A stretch of 64,000 nt of DNA, from positions 434,001 through 498,000 of the forward strand of contig JAMXBD010000972.1 of the NCBI GenBank assembly GCA_024138025.1, read 5' to 3'. Shown piece after piece: positions 23,795-36,978 of the stretch (its first letter is position 1; each line of letters starts with the position of its first letter). The notes under the pieces were generated by a model. It made no database searches. It was not told where the DNA came from and saw only the letters and a list, made by a program, of their open reading frames with translations. The position numbers and the translations under genes were made by a program. This stretch comes from Combretum micranthum (taxonomy: Eukaryota > Streptophyta > Magnoliopsida > Myrtales > Combretaceae).

Positions 23795-24980
23795 TAAGAG
23801 TTTTGGAAGTAGGTTTAGAAATGGCCTTACACAATGCCAAAAGGTCTATCAATATATAAACTCCGCTACAAATAGTCAAAAGCTTCCTTTTGTATCTCTC
23901 AAGTCCTGTTAAGGCCAAACCAAATCAAAATAAACTAGAAAAACCCTTTTATGGTCTACTTTGTGTGCACAGAACAACTAAGCAAGGTTGTAAGTAGATA
24001 AACGATCAACCCAGCAATCCTTATTACCAGCTTGTCAAATAGATCTCCTTAAGGTATCCTTGATTTGACTTAGTTTTCTAGATTCCATCACTAACTCAGC
24101 AAATAGTCGATAGCTTTGAATTGACGCACCCTCTACATAATTATAACATGGAAATGCAATGGTTAACGAGTATTTAAGTATGTTACTGGTTAAAAATTTA
24201 ATTAATATTCATTTAATGAAAATTTAAAATGAAAAATCTAAGGTGAAATAAACTGGATTATGACATTTTAATTAATAAATATATTCGGAATCTTATTGTC
24301 CGTATATGTAAGTTTCATGAATATATTTACAGCTAAGTATATTCAATTATTAACGAACTGAAGCATTAGCTTAATAGCTGTTATCATGCTAGGTGCTGAC
24401 GCCAAAGCGGTTGGCCGGAAATTTTTGGTTTTAATCTGAGCAAGAAATCTATAAGATTAAGCTAAATTAATCATTCAGTACAAAGTTAGATTTGCGAGCT
24501 TAAGCTGGGCCTAATTGAAAATTTCAATATGTTCTTGAATGGGTTTGTTATCTAATTGTTTTGGAAGGGGCCTAGTTTGGTTAAAATTTATAATTCAGCT
24601 CACTAGAAGAAAAATGGACTTCATATTAGTCTTTAGTAATTATTATAAGATAGTGGGCTTAATTTGAAATAGCTCGTGGGCCTACAAGTCATTGGACTAG
24701 ACATTTCTTAATAGACCTTAATGCTTGAATAATTATGTTTATGGACAAGGCCCAAGCATATAATTGATTTATTAGACCTCCAATGATCAACTTTAATAAC
24801 TAACATGAGTTATATGAAATTAGTTTAGCTTACTAGGTCTTAATTTTAAACGGCTGGGTTAATTCAAATGTGACTAGCTCCTCTCTTTTTCTACGGGATT
24901 TTGTCATTTCGGCTTTTTTTTTTTTTTTTTGAATTTGGACTTCTATCATTATATTTTTAATATACAAATAAATATTTTAT
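23795..24980. other. AT-rich spacer, no gene seen
   Basis: No protein-like frame. A poly(T) run lies near 24917-24930, close to the presumed start of the next LTR. Confidence 0.45.
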
Positions 24981-26869
24981 ATTGAAGAGCAAAGATGTCA
25001 TTTGATATAAAATGAAAGGGTTTTATGATCCATCTTCATAAGTTTTATTTAAGTGTATTATATGGCAGACATATAATACATGAGGTGTCTTGTCGTTTCC
25101 TGTGCTGTTACAAGAATTGAAGGATTTTTTGTTCTTTTGTTTCCAATATACTGTTATAGAAATTGAAGGATCACAAAAGTTTATTTATATCTTTACCCTA
25201 TTCCTCTTCTTTCTAAACCTAGAAACCTCTCTAAAAAGATCTATTGTGAGTTTTTCATCAAGAGGATATCAGGATTTTGGTTTAGGTAAGAAGATCTAAT
25301 CATGATTTTTCAAGGATTCAAGAAATATACATCTTTCTTAGGATTCTGCTTGTGGTTTTTGAAGGAGCTTTCGAGGAAGAATCTTATTTTGATTCAAGAT
25401 ATGGTTTTTGGAGATCTAAGAGAATCTAGGATCAATTAAAAGTAAGATCTATCTTAGAATTTGTAATTTCTTAAGATTAGCAAATTATAGGATTATGATC
25501 ATAGTATATTATTTGTTTGAATTAAGGTTCTATTCAAGCGAGATCTGCATGTTCTAGATAAGTGTGGATCTAAACAAATCTTTGTGGTTCTAAAATTATA
25601 ATCTTTTCAAGTAATTGTTTTATTAATTGAGAATCTATATATTGAATGAATTGTGGAAATAACTAAGAATTTTGGTGAAAGCTGTGTTTGAAGGTTTTAT
25701 TGAATTGTGAACAAAAGGAACAGGTGTGTTGATCTTGTATAGATCTGTGATTAGGAGTACAATTTATGGAATTCAAGATTAGGAGTTTATTATGTGCATG
25801 AAATCGAAATTGATTGAGATATGTTGTGGATCAGGAATTCTTGTGAGATTAGGATTTCTTTTCTTATAGAAGTTCTGTTGGTGAAATTGGAGTTGTAGCG
25901 AATCCAAGTACGACCTTACCTTGTTTGTTGTATGTACTTGTAGGTTTAGATCTGCTTGTTGTATGTGTATAGGGTTAGAATATCAAATCAATTTAATTCT
26001 ACATGACATATTATATTGTTTTGATGCTTTTGTTTGGATTTGGTTAGTAAAGACCACGTAGAGTGTGATACTAACGAGGTACCCTGATGATCTATATGTG
26101 AAGTTGTCTCTAGTGGACTCGTGCATAGAAATGATTTTGGTATATTAAGTTTTGGCAGAGGTCATGGTGTGTGGATGAACCTCCAACACCAATATATGTA
26201 TAATTACCTATTTTTTTTATCCTTGTTTTTATGGAGTCATAAGTTCCTCTAGGTTTAGGACTAGACTGCAGATAGTTCTAAATTGTGTTGTATGCTGGCT
26301 AATTTAAAAGATAATAATTTGTGTTTATTGCATTAGAAATAGTTGCATTTGAATATATATGTTGTTTGTACATATGCCTTTATGTGTGGTTTGGCGTACT
26401 AGGCGTTTTCGCTCATTCCATTCGTTTTTCAGGAACAGAAGAAGATAAGGTGATTCATGATCTTACTGGATATGACATCTTTGTAGATCATGGGGATGAC
26501 GATAGTGAACTTAACTTTTCTGCGAAGAATCAGTAGAGGTAAATATTGGATACATAGAGATAGGAAGATGATTTAATAATCTATGAAGTAGTTTGAAAGT
26601 TTTTTTTTTTTACTTTATGAGTTTAAGATTTCTTTATGAGACTTTTCGGTTAAGTTATAAGTCAGGATGATGTTGGCTTTGATTTATGCCAACAAGTTAA
26701 TTAAGAGTATTATTTATATGATGAATTGTTTAACAGATACCTTTTATATGTGAGTATTGGAGATGTATTTTTTATATAATATGTGGATTAGTATTTCATA
26801 GCCTTAACGTGTTCTTATAAAGAGAAAGATACGTGGCGAGTTTTAATGTCCTTATTTTAGGGCGTTACA
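24980..26869 (+). repeat. Probable gypsy solo LTR
   Basis: The right end TAGGGCGTTACA at 26858-26869 is the common terminus of plant gypsy LTRs. Inside there is a TATA-like TTTATTTATATC (about 25178) followed by CCTAGAAACC, as at an LTR transcription start, and a conserved-looking block CATTCGTTTTTCAGGAACAG near 26420. No internal domain flanks it. The left end is not fixed because no clear TG with a matching 5-bp duplication was found. Confidence 0.5.
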
Positions 26870-28281
26870 ATATTCATATTCTTTAGCCAAATGACCAGTT
26901 TCCAATCTCTTGCTAAATCCTTTTTTTCTTTTAATTTATCAAAAGTTGTTGCCATCAGTGCCATTTTGGTTCTATAGTCCATTGCAATTTTGCCATGGAA
27001 TGTAGTTATTATTTTTATTTTTCCTCCATATATAGTATGTTTGGATTATCATATTTTTATCTATATCATATTTGTATTTTATCTGCAGCTGTAACGTATG
27101 TGTATCAGATCTATATTATATATGTATCATATCTATTTGATCAATTTATGAGTAAAACCATCAGTTTTTCATCTCTATCTATTTTTTGACAAATTTTTAT
27201 ATGAAAATGATAAAAATATGATACAAAAATAACCATAATATAATGAAATAAACAGACCTTAGTCAAGTGAATTCAATAACAATCGGAAGTAAGGATGCAA
27301 TCAAGTACCCGATCAATTAAAAATTCCGTATGGTTTAACCCTATAGGATTAGGATTGGGTTTAGATATATAGTAAAGACCCTATAGGGTTATAGGGTTGA
27401 GTTTAGATCATATAACAAACTTGATGGATACTCGACAACCTGGTACTATTGTTTAAAAAAAATAATAAGAAATAATAACATTATTCGAGGGGCAAGAGAG
27501 AAAATAAGACATGAAGCAGTTACCATCTTTTTTATATTCCAAAGATGTTTTTTATTTTATATATACAGGACTCGTTATAGATTTTAGAATTTTTCATTAA
27601 ATTTTGTCTAAGTCATGTTTACTATAAAGAATAATATTATTTGTTATTTGTTATATTTTAATTATAGCAAGAGATTTAATTTAGCCATATTTTTAAGATG
27701 TTATATAGTGACAAAAGTAATATATTTATGTTTACATGTTGAATAATGGTGTGGTCTCTAACATTTTATATCAATACCATACGCATCTTTTCATTATTTA
27801 AATGCATAAGAAATGTGTACCAAAAGCATTGTCTTATCTTGAATTCATTATTAAAATTTAAAAATAGGGTGAAAGAAAAAAGGGTTATAGGGTCGAGCTC
27901 TGGGTTCTATATCAAACCCTACATGATGAGTTTGGATATAGTATGAAAACCCTATTAGGTTATGGGATCAAGTTTGGTAAACCTTATAAAATAGCAGGTT
28001 GGATTTCGGACGGATCATAATCAAAAGTACTAGAATATTAGTGAATATGTTCATAGCACAACTGGGTGTCGAGGAATATTTCTCATTTTTTTGCTAATAT
28101 TATTATAGGGATTGTCCAACTAGGCTATGATAATTTTTTTTTTTTCTTTTAAGGATAAAAGTTTGGTGGTTTGACTATGGGAAAATATATGGAACTTTGT
28201 AAAAAAATTCAATTTGATACCTATATTTTAAAGTAGTCAATTTTTTACAGCAATTTATACCATCTTATTAATAATATTTAA
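26870..28281. other. Spacer with ACCCTATAGGG words, no gene
   Basis: AT-rich. Between about 27340 and 27980 the words CCCTATAGG, GGGTTATAGGGT and AACCCTA recur, and the start near 27290 (AAGGATGCAATCAAGTACCC) resembles a hAT-type MITE end. No matching right end was found, so no element is called. Confidence 0.35.
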
Positions 28282-31200
28282 TAGGGTTGAGCAGGTAGCC
28301 TTGTTATACAAGGTACCCACCAAGTAGAGGTGGGCACATATCAGTTTGGTCTGGTTTTCACTAAAACCAAACCAAACCATAATTTACGGTCTTTGTCCTT
28401 CATAAACCAAACCTCTAAATAGTGGCTTGGTTCGAATTAGAAATTTTTCAAACCATTAAATAACTGTTTGGTTTGGTGCGGATTAAATAAAATTCTAAAT
28501 TAAAAAAACTTAGTTATAATATTTTGTATTTATGCAAATATTGAAATCACTCTACAAAATTCATATTGTAAATATAAAAAAATACTTTATAAATCCATCA
28601 TATTCTTAATCCACAATCATTCATAAAATCATTTATTCACTAATACAATATATTCACTAACTAATACATAGTAAAATATAATCTATGGTCTTCTAAAAAA
28701 TCATCCAGTCTACCATCTACTTAAGGCAGAAAAAAAAAAAAAAACCATATACTAACAAATTTGGCCCAAAAAAATCAACCAATAAAAGTATTTATAAATA
28801 AAAGTGATATGCTAACGAAATATACAATGAAAAATTAATTTATAATAAGATATATAACTAAATAACAAAATTCATACTCCAGAGTTTAAACGATTAATAT
28901 AAAACAATATTACACTACCAATAGAATAATATATCTTGAACCCAAGAAATATTTTTTTAAAAAAGAAAGAACAAGTTATGATTAACCACTATTTATCATA
29001 TAATAAATAGCATAGGAACATATATGTTCTTTCATCAATCATCATAACAAAATTTATGATTACAAGTGAAATATTTTTATATTTGTCTAAAACGATTTAG
29101 TTCGGTTTTGTCACGTCCCAAGTGGTACCCTAAACATAACAGTCCGCTATACTCAATATTAAAGTTTAAGTATGACACCTTTAGTCATTCCTAGAAGCTT
29201 TGACATTAAGTGTAAGGCGTAATCTCACAAATTTAGAGGACTATACATGGAATTATGAAGCTTAAGAAGATATAATAACAAATTAAGAAAAGAGGATTCA
29301 TAATATTTATTTGTTCATATCAATAATCTTACAAAACTTAATGGCATTCTCCAGTCACAAATCTATTACAAGAATACTTCTTCGTCTTATCCATCACTAA
29401 GCTACATCTACAGATTCCTTAACCAAAAGGAAAATACCTGGTTGTTGGATCCACATGGCATCAACCACAAATAGGTGAACTGCAAAAGATATCTATAGAG
29501 TTATAAGCTAATAGGCTTAGTGTGAAACTATTTCGATAAATGACTTCTTGAAACGAAATTCAAACAAGTTATTTAAGCGAACAAATGAGATGCAACATAC
29601 ACGTAGGCAAACAAGGCATATAGTTTTCCAGGAACTACATGTTGAATGGATTTATGTTCTCCATTCGGGGTTTGGTGATACGCAACCTCAAAACAAGTAG
29701 TTTTAGAAAAAGATTTATGCTTTCGATCAATATCGTCAATCATATTAAGTCTACTTGAATTGAGCCTTGCTTCCAAACTTTCCACCAAGCATTTCCTTCA
29801 GGTCACCAAGCAATCGCTTTCGGTCACTTCGCCAAGTGTTGCTTTTGACCTGAGCTACAATCCCTCTCACCCAAGGATAATAACCCAATACAATGTGACT
29901 CACTTCGTGATATGCATGAATCAGTTTATTTATGATATCATAGCATCATTATTATCAAATTTAAGGTGATCATAGAATCTCATACAAATCAAGTGTTATA
30001 CTAAAACAAACATTAAATCAATTCCGGCCTCGATATTCTTAGGATCCTTTCAACAAATTATCTTACATACATAACCATTTGTCTTTTCTTAATTCTAATG
30101 CGACTAGATTACAAGCACAATCAAGTAAAGCATTTTAAGGAAATAAATTCACGATGCCATGTTGACAATTCTCTAAACGAATGAGTCGTTTCACACAATC
30201 TACTTAGTCGAAATAGTCTTCGGAGTATAGGTATCCTTCCTCGGAATCACTTAGTCAAAGAAAATACCCAAAATAAGTATTTCTTGATGATTTTCTTGAA
30301 TTTTGACAAAACAATGTCATAAAAACGTTAAAGTTCGTATAAAGGAGAATTCCAATTTAAAATGACCATGACTTGGTCATTTTAACTCGGAATCGTGCAC
30401 ATAATATATCGATTTCTATCTACTCGAAAAGATCTACCCATTTCTAAAACTATTTTTATCAAACTAGATCATATAGGCTTCGAAACAGTGGTGATCAGAT
30501 TCACCACGAATTTTTCTCACCCAAAAACAATTTGTTTCAATCATTCAAAATTCGTTTGATAAATACTTAGTTATCTATATAGTTAAAAATTCTCTTTTTA
30601 TAGCTACTTAGCTCATATTTTATTCATGCTCAAGTGTTTGTTGTCCAATCATGTTTCTTGAGTAAAACAATGTCAATTAAGAGTTTAGAAAACTATAGTT
30701 TATAAGAAATCCATTTTGTAAATCTTTTAAAATGAATATTTTGATTCTTTTTGTTTTCAAAGAATTACTTTATGTTTGACTTATTATTTTTCCTAGATGA
30801 CCTTTTTCGAAAAGTAATTTTCTTCTTTTCTAAATTCTCTACATTAGTGCTACTTTTCCTATTTATTTTCTATAGAATTTTTCTTTGACTATTTGTTTGA
30901 AAAGATATTAATTTGAAAATTCTCATTCCTTTCTCATAAGGTTTCCTTTATATTATGTTTTTAGAGAAATCATTTTTATATCAAAAATCACTTTCTTTTT
31001 GAAAAACAAAGTGATATAGAAATGATTTAAAAAGCTTTTCAAAATAAAAGTAGCTTCTAAAATTGTAGTGAGTTCTTTTTATAACTTGGAAATGAATGAC
31101 TTTATTTTTGTTAAACCATAGATTTTATATTTCATATAAATTTATTCCTAAGTGATAAAATCTCCTTTTTATCAAATATTTTTAGAGCTTGGAAAAATTT

Positions 31201-31383
31201 GGACAACAATTTTAATGGCATGATTTATGAGAAATAATAGAAAGCAAAAATAACATAAATAATAAATAAAGTCAAGTATTGGGAGTCTTAGCTTTTTTAA
31301 GGCTCCCAGGACTAAGAAGTAGACTAGTCCCAAAAGAAAGAAATAAAATAAAATAAATTGTTTTAACTTGATGAGGACAAGTC

Positions 31384-31404
31384 TAAAACTAGAGACTAGT
31401 CTTA
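31384..31404. repeat. Conserved LTR palindrome, copy 1
   Basis: TAAAACTAG-AGA-CTAGTCTTA, one mismatch from a perfect 9-bp stem. Equivalent stems lie at 40227-40247, 55748-55770 and 60541-60563. Confidence 0.7.
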
Positions 31405-31876
31405 AAACAACAAGAAATAAATAAATTGCAATAGAAGAAATAAATAAATAAATTACTTTGCATGGAAATAAATAAATTGCAAGTGAGCTTAAATGCTCTA
31501 AAGAATATATATATATATAAATACATAATAATACTTAGATATAATAACAATAATATGAACAAAGTAAAACAATATAAACATAAATAGATGTTCATGAATA
31601 AGAACAATATATGAACATAGTGTAGCCTCCATAACATTTAGTTTTTGGAAACTCACACCATGGTCATGTAAAGTTACATGATGTGAGAAGAAGAGAATAT
31701 AAAGAAAAGTTTACATAAATGAGGTTTTTTTGAAGTATTATGTAGTTATGAGTTTTGTGTAGATAGAAGGTAGTTTGAGATTATTTTGAGAGAGTATTGA
31801 GAGGAAAATTTGAGAGAGTTTTTGTAGAGAAATTTATGAGTAGTAATTGTGTGAAAGAAGTAAAAGAGGAGGGGGC

Positions 31877-31884
31877 ATTTATAG
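31877..31884 (-). promoter_or_regulatory. TATA box in Gypsy-1 3' LTR
   Basis: On the minus strand CTATAAAT is followed by GCCCCCTCC. The same box and following C/T-rich stretch occur at the equivalent place in the other LTR copies (40731, 56258 and 60930), so this is probably the U3 promoter of the family. Confidence 0.6.
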
Positions 31885-32186
31885 AAAAATGTAGAGTGAT
31901 TTTTTAGTGATTTAAATAAAATAAAATTGAAACAAATTGAGAGAGAGAGAGATAGGAAGGGCGCTGGCCATAGTGTAGGAGATGGAGAGGAGAGATTTTA
32001 TTTTGTATTTTTGTTGATTTAATGAAATAATAAGTAAGGTAGATGTGAAATAAAGTTATGGGAAAGGTAAAAAGTAAAGGTTATAGATTATGGTGTTGTA
32101 AGAGTAGGTGTTAAAAAAAGTAGAGAGAAAAGAATAGTGTAGAATAATAATGAATAGTATAATGTAAAGTAAATATGACTAATAAA

Positions 32187-32274
32187 GTACCGGTAGTAAA
32201 AAATGACGTGTATAATTGCGATATATGTTATTTTTACTTACCGAAAAATTATAAAACTGATATTTTTGAAAACC
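32187..32274. promoter_or_regulatory. Conserved 85-bp LTR block with TACCGGTA
   Basis: A block from GTACCGGTAGTAA to TTACCGAAAAATT...GATATTTTTGAAAACC. It is strongly conserved at 41047-41133, 56566-56653 and 61230-61318. It lies about 310 bp upstream of the TATA box in the transcribed sense, so an enhancer or silencing target is plausible but unproven. Confidence 0.5.
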
Positions 32275-32591
32275 TTATATTTTTACGAGTCGAACGGTAT
32301 ATTCGGAATATTTTTACTATTTCGAGCCCTGGGACACGTTTTTCAAGAATTGTATCTGTTCGGCTTCAAGATGATTCGCGATTTTACTAATCTGATCTTT
32401 TTAAGCTTCCTTAGGTAATTACGAGCTATTCTACATACTAAAATCTTACTTACTTTCTCAGGGTTGCTTATTTGGGATTGTCGGACTTAATCCATTACGT
32501 CTAACTAGGGTTTCGTTGACTTTTAGGGTTTCCGGTTGACTTCCAGATTAGGGTTTAAGCTAAACCGATTCCAAAATTTTGGGGGTTTACA

Positions 32592-32605
32592 ACCTACCCC
32601 CCTTA
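32592..32605 (-). promoter_or_regulatory. Gypsy-1 polypurine tract
   Basis: On the minus strand AAGGGGGGTAGGT abuts the TGTAAAC start of the 3' LTR. This fixes the element's orientation. Confidence 0.8.
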
Positions 32606-32639
32606 AAGAAAGTTTTGACCTCAAAACTTGGAAATCCAT

Positions 32640-32770
32640 CTCTAAAGCTTCAAACAATCTTGGGTACTTGTGTCGTATCTTGTCCATAGTTCTTTATGTT
32701 GCTTCCTTGTGGGAAAGATTTCTCTATAGACCCTTGACATACTTGATTTCCTTATTTCCCAACTTTGGAA
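32640..32770 (-). pseudogene. Gypsy-1 chromodomain-like C-terminus
   Basis: Minus-strand frame with LRNKEIKYVKGL, then EAT and IRHKYPRLFEALEMDF, separated by short intervals. This is the Tekay/Del integrase tail (V-K-V-L-W ... E-A-T-W-E ... M-R-x-x-Y-P-x-L-F). The two Trp codons expected after L and after EAT are stop codons, consistent with G-to-A decay. In live elements this region is thought to tether integration to particular chromatin. The polyprotein end lies about 40 bp before the purine tract. Confidence 0.72.
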
Positions 32771-32829
32771 CTTTTCGGCGAAAGATTTACACTAGGTATT
32801 CCTTTTAGGGGAGATCCTCCTTTAAGAGT

Positions 32830-33560
32830 ACTGGCCCTAACTCCAAAACTAGTTCTTTGGTCAATCGTCGTATAGAGATCTGGAACATGCCATATACTTC
32901 CAACAAGTTTGGTGACAAGATTAAACGATAAGCTAAAACTTCTAACTTGTTTTAGTATTTCAAAAAGATCTAATGTACTATAAGCTCAAATTTTTCTTGG
33001 GAGCGCACACGATGTACATTCTTTATCATTAAGTACACCTGATTTCCTTTTGAAATTTCCAAGGTCCTCATTTTTTTATCAGTCTTACTTCTTTTGTTTA
33101 TCTTGTGCCTCCTTTATTCTTTGAAATTCGTGATACATGCTCTTAATGTCTCTCCAACGTTTGAATTGTTCGCTTTGGTTGTCCACTAGCCTGAAGATGG
33201 CATACGGTATCAAAGCTTAGCTTTGTCTATCTCTTGTAGATTAGTTCAATGCTTAGGCACAATTCTTATGTTCTAAGTTGATATGATTCCGACTGGTACT
33301 CCATGCTATCATACTATTTTCTTTACATAAGGCTTTGCCAGCTTGTCCAATCTTTAGTCAATCGATCAACTATGACATAGACAGCCTTGTTTTAGGTCGA
33401 TACTATTAGTAATCCAAAACCCACGGGAATTTCATCCCATCCTTATTCCAATATCAGTAAAGATTTAATCTTTTTGACTCTTGGTGCTCTTATTCCTTTG
33501 TTGACACTTTCTCACATAATTGACAACGTCTTTGTTTCATCCCTTCCATCAATAATGATC
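32830..33560 (-). pseudogene. Gypsy-1 integrase remnant
   Basis: Read on the minus strand, a zinc-domain fragment VVNYVRKCQQRNKS lies near 33480-33535. The core block AVYVIVDRLTK follows near 33365-33400, then EFQRIKEAQDKQKK near 33095-33135. A C-terminal GPY-type block reads LEVLAYRLILSPNLLEVYGM (near 32890-32960). The part of the core expected to hold the D-R-D and H-P-Q-T-D-G-Q-S-E-R motifs is shortened or unreadable. Frames shift repeatedly. Integrase would insert the cDNA into the genome. Confidence 0.7.
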
Positions 33561-33959
33561 TTTGAAATTCTAGATATAATTTGGTTCCTCTGGGATGTAT
33601 CGTATATTCTGGGTTCTGCTCATAATTTCCTTTCTTATTTCCTTATTCTTAGGCACATGATATCGTCCTTTAATTCTCTTGATATTATCATCGTCGTCCA
33701 TCAGTACACTTTTCTTAATATATTTTCCTCTTTATCCTTTGTATCTTCTCATCTTAGCGTTAAGCTTCCTTAATCCTTTTTACTAAGGTTGGTTCTAATA
33801 CCATATTAGCTAACTCCTCCTTCATTCCTTATCCCGTGATCTGGATGCTTAGCTTCTCAATTCCTTTTTATCAACTCCTTATGTTCTGTGAGCAAGGTAG
33901 ACACTTGAAATTACATTCCTTGATTAATTCTAGCTATCTTCTCTTTTCCCTTTTTCTTC

Positions 33960-34661
33960 TCTTATTTAGAATAGATTAAATTATCGTCCATTTACCTAAC
34001 AGAGATTTATATACTTGGTTCGAGTTGAATCAATCCAAAAGATATTACTAGAAACTTATGGTGTTCATAACGAGTTCGAAAAGCATTCCTCTGAATCATC
34101 CTTTGATTTGATCCTTAATTAGTAGTACTTCGATCTTAAATCGTGAGAAATGTGTTTGCTCCGTATAGTTGGTCAAAAGATCTTCAACTATAGGGGACGG
34201 GTACTTATTCTTGATTGACTTTGTTCATCTCCAGATAATCAATGCATAAACTTAGGGATTTATCCTTTTAATCCAAACCAGCGTATTCCATGGTGATAAA
34301 CTTGATTGTATAAAACCTTGATCCAAAGGTTCTTGTAGTTGTTCTCCAACTCTTTTAACTCTATTGAGGTCATTAGATATGATGCTTTAGCAAATTGTAC
34401 CGTAGTGGCCATTAGTCTAATCTCAAAATTGATCTTTCTCTTCGGATGTAATCCAGGCCATTCATCTGAAAGACTTCTTAAAAACTTATTGACAATTGAG
34501 ATATCTTTCAAGATAGGTTTATCTTTATCTTTTTCCGTGTCATCAAAGTAGTCATCCATTCCCTTTGGAATTTCCTCTATCAACTCGAAAGAATGTGACT
34601 CCTCTTTCCTTGCAATAGTGGATTCTTTACCAACGTTATCTTCCCTTCTTATGAGTTTCAT
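33960..34661 (-). pseudogene. Gypsy-1 reverse transcriptase N-terminal half
   Basis: The open frame 34260-34661 contains SLSDEWPGLHPKRKINFEIR, a K-A-S-Y-L-M-T-S-I-E-L-K-E-L block and a decayed continuation. These match the gypsy RT entry (P-G-L-P-P-x-R-x-I-x-F ... K-A-P-Y-R-M-x-x-x-E-L-K-E-L). Further on, near 34060-34090, RTRYEHHKFLVISFGL matches the R-T-R-Y-G-H-x-E-F-L-V-M-P-F-G-L block. The active-site Y/F-x-D-D region and RNase H (33560-33960) are not readable. Many frameshifts. Confidence 0.78.
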
Positions 34662-34859
34662 GCTCTTTTTACGATCATTAACTGGGGTTTTATCGAGAGA
34701 TAAACAACTTATACCAAAGATTTACTTCTTATTTACTTCATCCCATTACTTTTGAAGCCACAAGCGGATGTATGTCCTTATATCCTTATTAGATGATCCT
34801 TCCATAATTCTTAGGTTTCAACATCCTTTTTTGGATGTTTTAATCTTAAATCTAAGAGT

Positions 34860-34985
34860 CGATGTTCATTATTGGTGGTCTAAACCTCTTAGCTAGATTA
34901 GGTGTAACGAGAGAATGTATTGCTCCGAAATCCAAAAGAGCAAAAACATTCCGACTTCTTAACTCGTACGCTTCCTATGTATTTG
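34860..34985 (-). pseudogene. Gypsy-1 aspartic protease fragment
   Basis: On the minus strand, ALLDFGAIHSLVTPNLAKRF matches the gypsy retropepsin block A-L-x-D-S-G-A-T-H-S-F-V-S. The catalytic triad reads D-F-G instead of D-S/T-G. The rest of the protease is broken. Confidence 0.72.
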
Positions 34986-35248
34986 GCAGAGGGGTTTGTT
35001 ACTTTATGCATATCTATAAACTTTAAACTCTTGTATTGGTGGAAATAAAGGAATAACAAAGAGGTTTCAAGGCTTACTAGTTCCTAGGTTACAGTTATAG
35101 CCTCTATTGCAATCCAAGGCAGCCAAGTCTCCATCTTCTTCATTTATTTCTTCACTTATACATTGTTCTTCCATGTTGTAGATTCAAATTCCTGAAGCAG
35201 TGGATCCTGATCTGCTTTCACTTCTACTTCCATTTCTTTTTCCCGTCC

Positions 35249-36445
35249 TTATAGGTATAACTCCTCGAGAAGGCCTTGTCGAAATATTCCTCCCTTATGG
35301 ATAGTCATTGGCAAAATGCCCATCTTGCTTGCAACATAGGAAGTATAGTTTGCTTTCTTTGAACATTTTGATATCTTATGGTCTGCATCTCCATAGAAAA
35401 AGCACTTTCCGAAAAACTGTAGGCACTTCTTGGGGTAGTGTGCTCCATTGCACTTCCAACACTTGACGTTTTTTGGTACGACCCTCCCATTATTATCATT
35501 GTTCCTATAGTTGTTGGAGAACTTGAATCTCTTTTGTGGGGGTATGGAACTGGATCCATCAAAAATTTTTCTAAAAATCGAGGCTTTCTCTTCTTCTACT
35601 CTTTCTCTCCTTTTCCTTGCTCTTTCTACAATTCGAGCTCTTTCCACTAATTATCGATAACTTCTGATGTCAAATTCCTCTATCCTCATTCTCAGGTCTT
35701 CGTCCAATCCTCCTATGAAGACTTGTCTTTTTAATTCCTTGTTGTACTTGTAGGAATCGGGGGCATATTACAGCAATCTACTGAACTCAGTCTCGTATTG
35801 CTCTATAATTCTTCCTCTCTGAGCAATTTGCAAGAAGTCTGCACTATACCTTACTCATAGACTTCCCGAGAAATAATTTTCCAAGAACTCATGTTTGAAT
35901 ACATCTCAAGTGATTGGGGTCATTAGCTCTCTTTTCTTTGATTCCCACCATATTCTAGCATTCAGACGAAGCATGAATGTCCCATACTTGATTTGTAGGT
36001 GATGCGGAAGCTCATATGCATCAAAAGACATTTCGATTTGAGCAAGCCAATCTTTAGCCTCATCTGGCTTATCGAAAGCTTTATCAAAATAACGGTTACT
36101 TCGGATAAAATCAAGCAACGTACTCTTGTATGGCCTTAGCGATGGGGGTGGAGGTAAAGGTGCACTTTGAGAGTACATGCTCCTTTGTACAAATGCTTCA
36201 GTTGGCACTTGCTGTTGCGGCGGCGTTGGTACAGGTGCCGGTGCTGGTGTGGTTTCGGGTACAGGTGCAGACACAGGCATGTTCTGCCTAATTACGTCAA
36301 GCACGTGAGTTAGATGTCCTAGTGTGGTATGCAAGTCCATCTGAGGTGCAGCTGCTTCTTGAGCGGCAAGTTGATCGGCTTCAACATCCGGTTGGTTGGA
36401 GGCACTTTGCTCCTCCCTACGTCTTCCTCTACTTCGGTTGTTTTA
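35249..36445 (-). pseudogene. Gypsy-1 gag
   Basis: The frame opens just after a stop at about 36445 with an Arg-rich NNRSRGRRR start typical of Tekay gag. The first in-frame ATG is at 36340, so the original start may have mutated. A Pro-rich stretch (about residues 23-65 of the 36340 ORF) precedes the capsid region (FIRSNRYFDKAFDKPDEAKD, AQIEMSFDAYE, IWWESKK). Stops fall in the linking part (about 35650-35905). The C-terminal ORF 35249-35647 has a basic, charged helix and a zinc knuckle CWKCNGAHYPKKC (C63, C66, H70, C75), followed by a second, degenerate knuckle. Gag would form the particle and bind RNA. Confidence 0.88.
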
Positions 36446-36779
36446 AACTTTCCTAAGTTAGGTTTTATCGTTTTGATAACTTAATTAAATTTTTGCCGAA
36501 AATTTGCGAATATAACGGAAACTTACATGCATAAATAGTTTATTGAAATAAAATTCAAACAAGGTAAATTTTGAGATCATACTTAAAACATAAATTCATT
36601 AGAAAATTGAAATAAATGGGTGTAGGACCCTTACATGGAAATTGAAATAAACAACAAGGTAAATCACACAATCACAAAGAAAATAACAAAGCACCGTTTC
36701 GAAAACTAGAAAGATAGATTAAGATTGCTAATTTAGTCTTTAATTACAAAATTTAAGTTAGACTACAAAGGATATGCTC

Positions 36780-36815
36780 GGCTTCCTCCTTCCTTCCTTC
36801 CTTCCTTCCTTCATT
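36780..36815. repeat. (TTCC)n microsatellite in the Gypsy-1 internal region
   Basis: About seven CTTC units in tandem in the noncoding stretch between the extra ORF and gag. Confidence 0.8.
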
Positions 36816-36978
36816 CTTTGGGCGCATCTCCAGGGTTACTGCTGGACAATCTCGGGTTTCTCTTTCTCATAAATTGCTCAAAATATTTCTTCCTCTTCCT
36901 AGTTGCTTCCCTCGACCTTTCATGTACATTAATCAGTTCTACCTTAGTCAGATCTGGCACTATATCATGAATGGTTCT

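Larger units (their letters stand above)
29109..32591 (-). repeat. Gypsy-1 3' LTR
   Basis: Begins TGTCACGTCCC and ends GGGTTTACA on the + strand. It matches the right LTR throughout, with about 17 differences in the first 200 bp by eye and visibly fewer further in. It is unusually long at 3.5 kb. Confidence 0.93.

Noticed and set aside
29573..29969. Matching open frames at 29573-29788, 29760-29969 and again at 38420-38635, 38607-38816.
   Set aside because: They recur only because both lie in the two LTRs of Gypsy-1. They overlap on opposite strands and lie outside the retroelement coding region.
32536..32808. A 90-codon + strand frame across the LTR end.
   Set aside because: It crosses the LTR/purine-tract junction antisense to the chromodomain remnant.
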